From NCBI GenBank assembly GCA_039028695.1, contig JBCCHN010000066.1:1-26612 (forward strand): DNA of 26,612 bases, given 5' to 3'. This DNA comes from JANQKX01 sp039028695. Its GTDB lineage: Bacteria > Pseudomonadota > Alphaproteobacteria > Kiloniellales > Kiloniellaceae. This document shows positions 7,566 to 14,680 of the stretch, piece after piece. The translations under genes were made by a program, and so were the position numbers. The notes under the pieces were generated by a model that was not told where the DNA came from, made no database searches, and saw only the letters and a list, made by a program, of their open reading frames with translations. Position 1 is the stretch's first letter; the number at the start of each line of letters is the position of its first letter.

Positions 7566-8708
7566 TCAGTTATGCCGGCAGAGTTTTTGCCGCAGGTCGC
7601 GGGGCGAATGGCCGGTCCAGCGGCGTACGGCGCGGGAGAAAGCGGAGAGTTCGGAATAGCCCAGCAGCAGGGAAATCTCCGAGAAGGGAAGCTGGCGCTG
7701 CTTCAGGTACATATGTGTCAGGTCCCGGCGGGTCGCTTCCACCATATCCTTGTAGACCAGGCCTTCACGGGCCAGCTCGCGCTGAATGACGGCTTGAGAG
7801 ATTTTCAGCTCGTCGGAAACCGCCTTTAGGGAGGGATAACCCCCGGGCAGGCTGTTGCGAATGAAGGAGCCGATCTGATCCACCAAGGTGACGGGCTTGG
7901 TGCTGCCCTGGGACAAACGATCCAAACAACTGCGCATCATGGTCATGAGGGTGGGGTCTCGCCCGGGCATGGGCAAGTTCAAAACATCGTCACGGAACAG
8001 CAGGGCATTGACCGGCTGGGAGAAATAGACCGGCGCCTGGAAGGCGGCCTCGTGCGCGTGCCAGTCGGCAGGCTTGGCATGCTCGAAGTAAACCTCCTCG
8101 GGCGCCCAATGGGGACCGCAACACTCCCGGATCACGTTCAAGAACATGCCCAGAGAGAGTTCGGCATCCTGGCGGCGCTCGACAATCTCGGGAGAGACGA
8201 TTTGATATTCCAAGCTGACCAGGCCGTTGTCCCGGCGCCGCGCCGCCATCATGGAGGACTCCTGGTGTAGGTCGAACAGGCTGACCAGGTTTTCCAGGGC
8301 CGAACCCAAGGTGGGCGATGAAATGGAGGCATAGCCCCAGAGCCCAAGATCCCGCGGTGCGAACTGATTGCCGAACCAGAGGCCGAAGTTGTCGTTGCCG
8401 GTCTGACGCGCGGCTTCCTCAAACAGGCGGCAGAAGGCATCCAGGCGCAGCTTCAGGGTCGGGGTGCCGGCCAATTCGGGCGCGATACCGGTACGCCCGA
8501 AAACCAGATCCACATCGCCACCGAATTTTTCCAGGAAGTCCACCACACCGGTCGCCGCCGACGCCAAGATCGCCGGATCGGAGCCCTCGGCGTCTCCGCT
8601 CCCGGTCTCCCCCATCACCGCCATCAGGTCTGGATTGGCTCCCGCCGCCGTCATTGTTTTTTCGCGAGCCGGAAAACAGCCCGCGCCCTTCCTGTCGGCC
8701 AAGAGCAT
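7566..8708 (-). CDS. AraC-family transcriptional regulator, likely activator of the microcompartment regulon
   Basis: The 380-residue protein has the layout of AraC regulators with a large N-terminal ligand-sensing domain of the arabinose-binding type (about residues 45-240) and a C-terminal double helix-turn-helix (about 275-378), ending in the characteristic LGYSELSAFSRAVRRWTGHSP. It lies 71 bp downstream of the kinase gene on the same strand, so both are probably transcribed from the divergent control region at 9806-10037. Three pairs of 21-bp-spaced half-sites in front of the kinase, core and importer operons are the natural targets. The inducer is probably a pathway substrate, which is inference. 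The start is uncertain: the first ATG lacks a good ribosome site, and Met19 (base 8654) is an alternative. Confidence 0.9.
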   Translation of the reverse strand: MLLADRKGAGCFPAREKTMTAAGANPDLMAVMGETGSGDAEGSDPAILASAATGVVDFLEKFGGDVDLVFGRTGIAPELAGTPTLKLRLDAFCRLFEEAARQTGNDNFGLWFGNQFAPRDLGLWGYASISSPTLGSALENLVSLFDLHQESSMMAARRRDNGLVSLEYQIVSPEIVERRQDAELSLGMFLNVIRECCGPHWAPEEVYFEHAKPADWHAHEAAFQAPVYFSQPVNALLFRDDVLNLPMPGRDPTLMTMMRSCLDRLSQGSTKPVTLVDQIGSFIRNSLPGGYPSLKAVSDELKISQAVIQRELAREGLVYKDMVEATRRDLTHMYLKQRQLPFSEISLLLGYSELSAFSRAVRRWTGHSPRDLRQKLCRHN

Positions 8709-8779
8709 GACACAGGTAGCGCCAACAGATCAAGTTGGCTGGCGGCTTTGAGAAAAAACTTCAAAGAGCCCGAGGTGCC

Positions 8780-9805
8780 TTAACCGAAACCCTTCATATA
8801 GTTACGGCAAAGCCCTAAGGTATCTTGCGTGTATTGCACACCCATGTCCTGCGCCAGCTCGGTCTCGGAATGGGAACCGATCCAGGCGACCAGCAACAAG
8901 CGCCGCAACATGACAAAGGTGGGAATTTCCGCTTCGTCGTCGGCCGGCAGCTCGGCAATTCGCCGGTAGCCCTTGACCCAGGCCCGGATCAAATCAGGAA
9001 CCTGCGGCTCGTGCTCAAAAAAGGAGACGGTGGTGGCGCAGTCATACATGAGCCAGGAAAAGCCGCAGTCGTCGAAGTCGATAACCTTCGAAGCATCCCC
9101 ATCGATCAGAAGGTTGGCCAAGCGCATGTCGCAGTGGATCAGGCCGAAGCGCTCGGGCCCTTTGCCAAAGCCCTCAAGGCGCCGGGCGATGAGATCGCAG
9201 GTTTGGCCGATCAAGCTCTCGGCCTCGGCCGTCATGCCCATGCCGTCGCGCCAGCGCCCCCAGTGGGGCCGGTCGCCCAGGCTGGTCTCGAAGTCCCAGG
9301 TCAGGCGTTCGAAGCCAGCGGGCTTTTGCCAGGCATGAACATGCCGATGCATGTGGGCCGTGGTCTCGCCCAGGGTCTCAAACCATTCGCCCAGATTGTG
9401 ATCCGCCTCGGAGGGTTCGCTGCCCGCCTCCCACTCAAAGAGAACCACCCGGCGCCCGCCGGGCACCAGGTCATGGGCGGCCTTTTGGATCAACTCACCA
9501 TCCTTGCCGGGGATGGGAACTGGCGTTACCGCCGCACCGTCCTGCCGCAAGGCTTGAACCCAGGCCAGTTCCGAGGCGATGGCCGCATCGGAATGATAGC
9601 CCGCCCGGTGAACGCGCAGGGCCCACTGATCCGACGCGCCGGGCCGGGTTACTTTATAGGTGGCGTTTTCCGACAGATTGATCATCTCAACGGTGACATC
9701 GCCGGGCAGATCGTAAAGGCCGGTGGCTTGACCCGCCAGCTCCCCGAGTCGGCGAAGTTGCTCACTGTGATCCAGTTGATCGAAATCACTTTCGATTTGG
9801 GTCAT
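8780..9805 (-). CDS. APH-fold kinase, candidate 1-amino-2-propanol kinase
   Basis: A 341-residue member of the aminoglycoside/choline/homoserine-kinase (APH) superfamily. The catalytic loop reads HCDMRLAN (H224, D226 as catalytic base, N231) and the metal-binding motif is IDFDD (242-246). This fold phosphorylates hydroxyls of small amines. In RMM-type microcompartment loci the APH-fold enzyme phosphorylates 1-amino-2-propanol, making the phosphoester that the PLP enzyme eliminates. The gene is divergent from that PLP enzyme across a 232-bp control region, which supports the same role here. The ATG is preceded by GGGAGG at 11-nt spacing. An ethanolamine or choline kinase cannot be excluded from sequence. 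Confidence 0.88.
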   Translation of the reverse strand: MTQIESDFDQLDHSEQLRRLGELAGQATGLYDLPGDVTVEMINLSENATYKVTRPGASDQWALRVHRAGYHSDAAIASELAWVQALRQDGAAVTPVPIPGKDGELIQKAAHDLVPGGRRVVLFEWEAGSEPSEADHNLGEWFETLGETTAHMHRHVHAWQKPAGFERLTWDFETSLGDRPHWGRWRDGMGMTAEAESLIGQTCDLIARRLEGFGKGPERFGLIHCDMRLANLLIDGDASKVIDFDDCGFSWLMYDCATTVSFFEHEPQVPDLIRAWVKGYRRIAELPADDEAEIPTFVMLRRLLLVAWIGSHSETELAQDMGVQYTQDTLGLCRNYMKGFG

Positions 9806-9882
9806 GGGTTTTTTAACCTCCCACCCGTGGTTACGGACCCTTTTTCTTTTAAACCAGTTTAGAGACCTACACGCCTAGCCAC

Positions 9883-9909
9883 TTGACAGTAAAGGACTCA
9901 CATTTGACG
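9883..9909 (-). promoter_or_regulatory. Paired TGTCAA operator, site C (kinase-regulator operon)
   Basis: On the minus strand the half-sites read CGTCAAA (promoter-distal, 9909-9903) and TGTCAAG (promoter-proximal, 9888-9882), 21 bp apart and in direct orientation. The proximal one extends to ACTGTCAAGTGGCTAGG, which matches site A at 14 of the 16 positions from CTGTCAAGTG onward. A candidate -10 (TAAACT) begins 27 bases further on. Positive autoregulation of the AraC gene would follow. Confidence 0.55.
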
Positions 9910-9937
9910 CCAGACCGGTCATTTTTCCCAAGCGTGT

Positions 9938-9965
9938 TGTCAAATTCAATAGCCGCGCTGTCAAG
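9938..9965 (+). promoter_or_regulatory. Paired TGTCAA operator, site B (core microcompartment operon)
   Basis: Half-sites TGTCAAA (9938-9944) and TGTCAAG (9959-9965) are in direct orientation, 21 bp apart. The second shares GCTGTCAAG with site A. TTATGA at 9986-9991 sits where a -10 would be if the proximal half-site overlaps the -35 position, the arrangement of activator-dependent AraC-type promoters. Confidence 0.6.
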
Positions 9966-10037
9966 CTATTGTAACCGGGCAGTCGTTATGATCAGGTGCA
10001 AGAATGAAGGTGAAGGCGAGCTCACGGTGAACCCGAA

Positions 10038-11315
10038 GTGAGTGAAGAAAAACGCGAATTTCTGGAACAATCCAAAGCGTTCTGGAATCCGCATAAAACC
10101 CAATTTTGGCAGGATGCGGGCGTCGATCTGGTGATTGATCGGCGCGAGGGCTATTACCTCTATGACCTGGACGGTCGCCGCCTGATCGACGTGCACCTGA
10201 ATGGGGGCACCTATAACCTGGGCCACCGCAACCCCGAGCTGATCGAGGTGCTGAACGCGGGCGCCAAGCACTTCGACATGGGAAACCACCACTTTCCCGC
10301 GCTCGCCCGCACCGCCCTGGCGGAGGCCCTGGCGGACTGCACGCCGGGCGATTTAAAATACACCATCTATGGGGCCGGTGGCGCCGAAGCCATCGAGCTG
10401 GCAATCAAGTCGGCGCGCAACGCCACCCAGCGGCGCAAGATCGTCTCCATCATCAAGGCCTATCACGGCCACTCGGGCCTGTCGGTTAAGGCCGGTGATG
10501 AACGCTTCTCCAAAACCTTTTTGTCGGAAGACACCCTGGGCGAATTCGTGCAGGTGCCCTTCAACGATCTAAACGCCATGGAAGACGCCCTGAAGGGCCG
10601 GGACGTAGCGGCGGTTTTGATGGAGACCATCCCGGCGACCTACGGTTTTCCCATGCCCAAGGAGGGCTACCTGCCCTCGGTCAAGGCGCTCTGCGAACGC
10701 TACGGCACTCTTTACGTGGCGGACGAGGTGCAGACCGGGCTGATGCGCACCGGCCCCTTGTGGGGCATCACCAAATTCGGCGTGGAGCCGGACATCATGG
10801 CCATCGGCAAAGGCATTACCGGTGGCATGTACCCCATCTCGTGCTGCGTGACGACCGAACAGGCAGGGCAATGGCTGAAAAAGGACGGCTTTGCCCATAT
10901 GTCCACCTCGGGCGGGGCCGAGTTGGGTTGCATCGTGGCCCTGAAAACCCTGGAGATCACCCAGCGCCCGGAGGTGGTCTCGACCGTACGCTATGCCTCC
11001 AACTTCATTCGCGCCGGGCTGGAGCAGATCAAGGCTCACTACAGCGATTTTTTCGTCGGCATCCGGCAAAACGGTTTGGTCATGGGCCTGGAATTCGACC
11101 ATCCCGAAGGGGCCAAGCCGGTGATGAAAAACCTCTATGAGAACGGTGTTTGGGCGATTTTCTCGACGCTTGACCCCAGCGTTCTGCAATTCAAGCCGGG
11201 CATTCTGATCACACAGAGTCTTTGTGAAGACCTGCTGCGGCGGATGGAAATCGCCATCGGCCTGGCCCGCCAGGAGGTCAAGGGCAAGGCGGGCCGCCGG
11301 TTGGCACTGAACTGA
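10038..11315 (+). CDS. Class III aminotransferase-fold PLP enzyme, probable amino-alcohol phosphate phospho-lyase
   Basis: The 425-residue fold-type I PLP enzyme shows the class III pattern: YHGHSG (142-147), D229 in VADEVQTG that binds the pyridine nitrogen, and the PLP lysine K258 in AIGKGITGG. Some members of this class, such as ethanolamine-phosphate phospho-lyase, eliminate phosphate and ammonia instead of transferring the amine. In RMM-type loci this enzyme turns 1-amino-2-propanol phosphate into propionaldehyde. The upstream kinase and downstream aldehyde dehydrogenase support that here. The start is GTG at 10038, because an in-frame TGA at 10011 leaves no earlier start; GGTGA lies 7 nt upstream. 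It opens the core operon, 5 bp from the dehydrogenase. Confidence 0.9.
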   Translation: MSEEKREFLEQSKAFWNPHKTQFWQDAGVDLVIDRREGYYLYDLDGRRLIDVHLNGGTYNLGHRNPELIEVLNAGAKHFDMGNHHFPALARTALAEALADCTPGDLKYTIYGAGGAEAIELAIKSARNATQRRKIVSIIKAYHGHSGLSVKAGDERFSKTFLSEDTLGEFVQVPFNDLNAMEDALKGRDVAAVLMETIPATYGFPMPKEGYLPSVKALCERYGTLYVADEVQTGLMRTGPLWGITKFGVEPDIMAIGKGITGGMYPISCCVTTEQAGQWLKKDGFAHMSTSGGAELGCIVALKTLEITQRPEVVSTVRYASNFIRAGLEQIKAHYSDFFVGIRQNGLVMGLEFDHPEGAKPVMKNLYENGVWAIFSTLDPSVLQFKPGILITQSLCEDLLRRMEIAIGLARQEVKGKAGRRLALN

Positions 11316-11320
11316 TCGTC

Positions 11321-12928
11321 ATGCACAAAACCATCGCCAAACTCATCGACACCCGGGATAGCGACGCCTCGCTGCGGGCGGCGGCCAATCTGGTTCTGGA
11401 GCGGGCAAAGTGGGCGTCACAAACCTTCTTGCGGTATGACCGGCGGCACAGCCAGGCCATCGCCGAAGCGGTGGCACGAGTGGCCCACGACAAGGCGGGC
11501 ACCTATGGGGATTGGGCGGTCAAGGAAACCGGCTTTGGCGTAGCGGCCCACAAGAAACTCAAAAACGAGTTGAGCAGCCTGCCTTTGGTGGAGCATTACC
11601 GGGACTGGAACTTTGTCGATCCGGTTCTGGACCGGGACAACGGCCTGGTCAAAATCCCCCGCCCGGCCGGCGTGGTCTTTGCCTTGGTGCCCTCGACCAA
11701 TCCCATCGCGACTATCTATTTCAAGGTGCTCTCCTGCTTGATGACCCGCAACGCCATCGTGCTGAGCCCGCACCCGGCGGCGCGAGAATGTTGCGTGGAC
11801 GCGGTCAAGGCGCTGGCCCAGGCGGCTGAAGCGGCGGGCGCACCCGAGGCCATCATCCAGGTGATCGAACGACCGACCATTCCCTTGATCGAGCAGTTCA
11901 TGCGTTCGGAGAAAACCGATGTGATCCTGGCCACTGGCGGCACGGCCATGGTGCGGGCCGCCTATTCCTCGGCCAATCCAGCCATCGGTGTGGGCCCGGG
12001 TAACGCGCCGGTCTATGTGGATGCCTCGGCGGATCTGAAACAGGCCGCCGCGCGCATCGTCGAAAGCAAGTCCTTCGACAATTCGGTCCTCTGCACCAAT
12101 GAATCGGTGCTCATCACAACGGACGAGGTGATGCCCGGACTGGGCAAGCACCTGCGCCAGGCGGGCGCTTATCTGTGCTCGGAAGAGGAAAGTCACGAGC
12201 TGCGCCGCTACCTGTTCCACGAGCGGGGCTTTAATGTGGAGGCGCTGGGTCAGAGCGCCGCTTGGATCGCAGACAAAGCCGGGATCAAGGTCAATCCCAA
12301 AACCAAAATTCTGGTCACGCCTATTGATAAAATCGGGGTGGAAGAACCCTTGTCCCGGGAAAAACTCTGCCCCGTCCTAGGACTTTTTACCGCCAAGTCC
12401 CGGCCCCAAGCCATCGCCCAGGCTCGCGCCCTCTTGCGTTTGGCCGGCGCCGGACACTCGGCCGCGATCCATGCGACCGATCAGGCCGCGATCATGGCTT
12501 TCGCTTCCCAGGTTGAGGTCTATCGGGTCGTGGTCAACGCCCCCTGCAGCCAGGGTGCGGCGGGCTTTGCCAGCGGCCTGCCGCCGACCTTTACCATCGG
12601 TACGGGCTTTTTCGGCCGCTCGTCCATCGGCGAGAATGTCGGGCCCCAGCACTTGGTTCACTGGACCCAGGTTGCCTGGGGCGATGGCACAGCCAAAGAA
12701 AGTGATGGGGGCCCGCCGGCGAGCTTGATGGGCACCGCTTTGGACCACCCCGGCCCCCTACCCGAGGCCCCGTCCGATGGGGTGCCCGGATCGCCCAAGC
12801 CCACGCCGGCCCGTGGCGTAGGTCAGGGAGCGGGAGAGGTTAGCCTAAGCGACGGCGATTACGACGCAGTGCGCGAGGAAATTCGCCGCATTGTGATCGA
12901 AGAACTGCGCTCGGTACTCAAGGACTAA
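11321..12928 (+). CDS. CoA-acylating aldehyde dehydrogenase (PduP/EutE type) with encapsulation peptide
   Basis: This is the signature enzyme of the microcompartment. It converts an aldehyde, probably propionaldehyde, with NAD+ and CoA to acyl-CoA. The 535 residues include the nucleotide-site region with ATGGTAMV (204-211), GVGPGNAPVY (223-232) and the catalytic C258 in SFDNSVLCTNES. After about residue 462 the enzyme fold ends in a Pro/Gly/Ala-rich linker of some 45 residues and then an amphipathic helix (about 512-535, core VREEIRRIVIEELRSVL). That layout is a typical encapsulation peptide for targeting cargo to the shell. It is translated three bases before the first shell gene. Confidence 0.94.
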   Translation: MHKTIAKLIDTRDSDASLRAAANLVLERAKWASQTFLRYDRRHSQAIAEAVARVAHDKAGTYGDWAVKETGFGVAAHKKLKNELSSLPLVEHYRDWNFVDPVLDRDNGLVKIPRPAGVVFALVPSTNPIATIYFKVLSCLMTRNAIVLSPHPAARECCVDAVKALAQAAEAAGAPEAIIQVIERPTIPLIEQFMRSEKTDVILATGGTAMVRAAYSSANPAIGVGPGNAPVYVDASADLKQAAARIVESKSFDNSVLCTNESVLITTDEVMPGLGKHLRQAGAYLCSEEESHELRRYLFHERGFNVEALGQSAAWIADKAGIKVNPKTKILVTPIDKIGVEEPLSREKLCPVLGLFTAKSRPQAIAQARALLRLAGAGHSAAIHATDQAAIMAFASQVEVYRVVVNAPCSQGAAGFASGLPPTFTIGTGFFGRSSIGENVGPQHLVHWTQVAWGDGTAKESDGGPPASLMGTALDHPGPLPEAPSDGVPGSPKPTPARGVGQGAGEVSLSDGDYDAVREEIRRIVIEELRSVLKD

Positions 12929-12931
12929 CCC

Positions 12932-13537
12932 ATGGCCGAGCTTCGTTCCTTCATTTTTCTCGATCAGCTGCAGCCCCAGACTCTCTGTTACATGGCAACC
13001 TGGATCCGGGGTGCCCTGCCCCGCTCTCACGTCGCCGCGCAGATCATCGAGGTGGCACCGGGCCTGGACATCGAGCCCCTGACCGACATCGCGCTGAAGC
13101 ACAGCGAGGTTGAGGCCGGCATCTTGGTGGTGGAGCGCCAGTTCGGCTATTTGGAATTTCACTCGCAATCCACTGCCGCGGTGAAGGCGTCCGCCTTTTC
13201 CGTGCTGGAGGCGCTGGACACCACGCCCGAGGAAGCGACGGCGCCGGCCATCCTGGCCTCCAAGATCGTGACCCGCATCGACCACCAGCATGCCTTTTTG
13301 ATCAACCGGAACAAACTGGGCTCCATGATTCTGGGCGGCCAATCCCTCTACGTCTTGGAAATGCAGCCCGCATCCTATGCCATTTTGGCGGCTAACGAAT
13401 CGGAAAAGGCGGCCAATATCACCATCGTGGATTACCGCATGATCGGCGCCACCGGCCGGCTCTATCTGACCGGCAACGAAGCGGAGATCAGAAGCGCCAA
13501 GGACGCCGCCGAGAGCGCATTGATGAGCCGCAACTGA
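12932..13537 (+). CDS. BMC-T shell protein, circularly permuted tandem (first copy)
   Basis: The 201-residue protein consists of two BMC domains. In the second, the canonical order (LYVLEMQPASYAILAANE, then a strand-turn, then MIGATGRLYLTG and a helix) is preceded rather than followed by the closing strands, which indicates a permuted BMC-T of the EutL/PduB kind. Three copies form a pseudohexameric tile. The first domain has IEVAPGLDIEPLTDIALKH and ERQFGYLEFH, both mirrored in the second BMC-T at 14681-15304. RMM loci encode two such related BMC-T proteins. The AGGA in the preceding gene's end serves as ribosome site. Confidence 0.9.
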   Translation: MAELRSFIFLDQLQPQTLCYMATWIRGALPRSHVAAQIIEVAPGLDIEPLTDIALKHSEVEAGILVVERQFGYLEFHSQSTAAVKASAFSVLEALDTTPEEATAPAILASKIVTRIDHQHAFLINRNKLGSMILGGQSLYVLEMQPASYAILAANESEKAANITIVDYRMIGATGRLYLTGNEAEIRSAKDAAESALMSRN

Positions 13538-13555
13538 GGACACTTGAACCGAGCC

Positions 13556-14044
13556 ATGGACAGCCAAACCCTGAGAACCCTCGTCCGAGAGGTGCTGCGC
13601 GACGTGCTGGCGGACGAGCTACCGCGCCTCAAGAAAGGGCATGGGGCCACAGAAGGGCATGGCACGGGGCGCCAAAGCCGCGACCGGGTCGAGAAGGTCA
13701 AGGTCGCGTCGAATTATGACTTGGCCGTGCTGGTCAAACGGATTTTGGTGCTGACCCAGGACGAAGCCTCCCGGCAAGGCCTGGCCGACGGTTCCATTCG
13801 CTTTGAATTGGCAACCTCATCAGATGGTCAGGCAGCCAAGCACAGGAATGCATCAGGTAAGAACGCCCATGACAGCCACGCGCCATCTCACCGCTTCGAC
13901 AAGGGCCTGATCAGCGAGCGGCAGGTAGACGCCATTGCGCCGGGCACAACCGTTATTCAGGTCGCCAAAGGCGTCCGCTTCACGCCCCTGGCTCAGGACC
14001 GCCTGCGCCAAAAGGGCATCAAGGTTGAAAGGACAACGACATGA
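13556..14044 (+). CDS. Small microcompartment-locus protein with EutT-like N-terminal motif
   Basis: I know no function for this 162-residue protein. Counting from a TTG at 13544 (four residues earlier), residues 7-26 form an amphipathic helix (SQTLRTLVREVLRDVLADEL) resembling an encapsulation peptide. A charged Gly/His/Lys linker follows, then a short structured block (SNYDLAVLVKRILVLTQDEA), a second linker, and a C-terminal module with ISERQVDAIAPGTTV and RFTPLAQDRLRQKGIKVER. The last module resembles the N-terminal region of EutT, which has a similar TPSARELL motif, but no adenosyltransferase domain is present. It overlaps the BMC-P gene by four bases (ATGA), so the two are translationally coupled. 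A scaffold or linker role between core and shell is inference. The start is ambiguous between TTG 13544 and ATG 13556. Confidence 0.85.
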   Translation: MDSQTLRTLVREVLRDVLADELPRLKKGHGATEGHGTGRQSRDRVEKVKVASNYDLAVLVKRILVLTQDEASRQGLADGSIRFELATSSDGQAAKHRNASGKNAHDSHAPSHRFDKGLISERQVDAIAPGTTVIQVAKGVRFTPLAQDRLRQKGIKVERTTT

Positions 14045-14283
14045 TCAGAGGACGGGTCAAGGGCCGGGTCTGGTCCAGTAAAAGGGTGGAGAGTCTGCCC
14101 CAGGGCGCCTTGCTGGCGGTGGAGCTGGCGGGCGGCAGTGAGGTCATCGCCTTTGACCCCTTGGGCTGCGGCGAGGGCGAAGAGGTGCTGATCACCCAAG
14201 GCTCAGTCGCCGCCGGTTACTTTGAGGGGGTGCGCGCGCCGGTGGACGCCCTCATCATCGGATCCATCGACGAAGATGCTTAG
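14041..14283 (+). CDS. BMC-P (EutN/CcmL-type) pentameric vertex protein
   Basis: The 80-residue product has the length and pattern of the EutN/CcmL family: MIRGRVKGRVWSSKRVESLPQGALLAVEL at the start, VIAFDPLGCGEGEEVLITQGS in the middle, and VDALIIGSIDE at the end. Pentamers of this beta-barrel cap the vertices of the shell. The AAAGGA seven bases before the ATG supports the start. It is the only BMC-P gene in the window. Confidence 0.93.
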   Translation: MIRGRVKGRVWSSKRVESLPQGALLAVELAGGSEVIAFDPLGCGEGEEVLITQGSVAAGYFEGVRAPVDALIIGSIDEDA

Positions 14284-14333
14284 CATCTATTTGAACAACG
14301 ACACCTGAGTAGATTGCAAAAGGAGGAAAGATT

Positions 14334-14615
14334 ATGAGCCAAGCATTGGGAATGATCGAAACCAAAGGCTTCGTGGCGGCACTGGCCGCAGCGGACGCCA
14401 TGGTCAAGGCCGCCAATGTCACCATCGTCAGCCGCGAGGAAGTGGGCGACGGCCTAGTTAGCGTGGTCATCCGCGGCGACGTGGGCGCGGTCAAGGCGGC
14501 CACAGAAGCAGGCGCGGAAACCGCCAATCAAATCGGTGAACTGGTCTCGGTCCATGTCATCCCCCGGCCCCACTCGGACCTGAGCAAGCACTTCTCCGCC
14601 GCCGCCTCCAAATAG
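14334..14615 (+). CDS. BMC-H hexameric shell protein
   Basis: A canonical single-domain BMC-H of 93 residues: ALGMIETKGFVAALAAADAMVKAANV, RGDVGAVKAATEAG and VSVHVIPRPH are near-consensus for PduA/EutM/CsoS1. Hexamers tile the facets and carry the central metabolite pore. It has the strongest ribosome site of the operon (AAAAGGAGG, seven bases before the ATG) and 50 bp of its own leader, which fits a need for more copies than the minor shell proteins. It is the only BMC-H in the window. Confidence 0.95.
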   Translation: MSQALGMIETKGFVAALAAADAMVKAANVTIVSREEVGDGLVSVVIRGDVGAVKAATEAGAETANQIGELVSVHVIPRPHSDLSKHFSAAASK

Positions 14616-14651
14616 GCCGCACCGCGGCCCGGGTTACGTACTAACTTTTTT
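14615..14651 (+). promoter_or_regulatory. Hairpin and T-run between BMC-H and the last BMC-T gene
   Basis: A GC-only hairpin (GGCCGC, loop ACC, GCGGCC, 14615-14629) begins at the last base of the BMC-H stop codon. It is followed by a small GTTA/TAAC hairpin (14633-14645) and directly by six T residues (14646-14651). This could act as a partial terminator, or as an RNA-stability element that sets BMC-H above the downstream BMC-T. Confidence 0.45.
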
Positions 14652-14680
14652 GGGCGGCGTATTTGCGTGTGTGACGGGTG

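Larger units (their letters stand above)
9806..10037. promoter_or_regulatory. Divergent control region between kinase-regulator and core operons
   Basis: The 232-bp region between two divergent pathway operons holds two pairs of 21-bp-spaced half-sites, one oriented toward each operon. Candidate -10 elements lie at the same offset from the promoter-proximal half-site: TTATGA at 9986-9991 toward the core operon, and TAAACT on the minus strand (9861-9856) toward the kinase. A CAATAGC/GCTATTG inverted repeat (9947-9953 and 9964-9970) overlaps the core-operon half-site. Confidence 0.6.

Noticed and set aside
8709..8779. GCCAAC/GTTGGC inverted repeat between kinase and regulator as a terminator
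   Set aside because: There is no U-run in the reading direction; co-transcription of the two genes seems more likely.
10038..11315. Ordinary transaminase such as glutamate-1-semialdehyde aminomutase or omega-amino acid transaminase
   Set aside because: Sequence class allows it, but the kinase partner and acylating aldehyde dehydrogenase favour a phospho-lyase. Only an assay would settle this.
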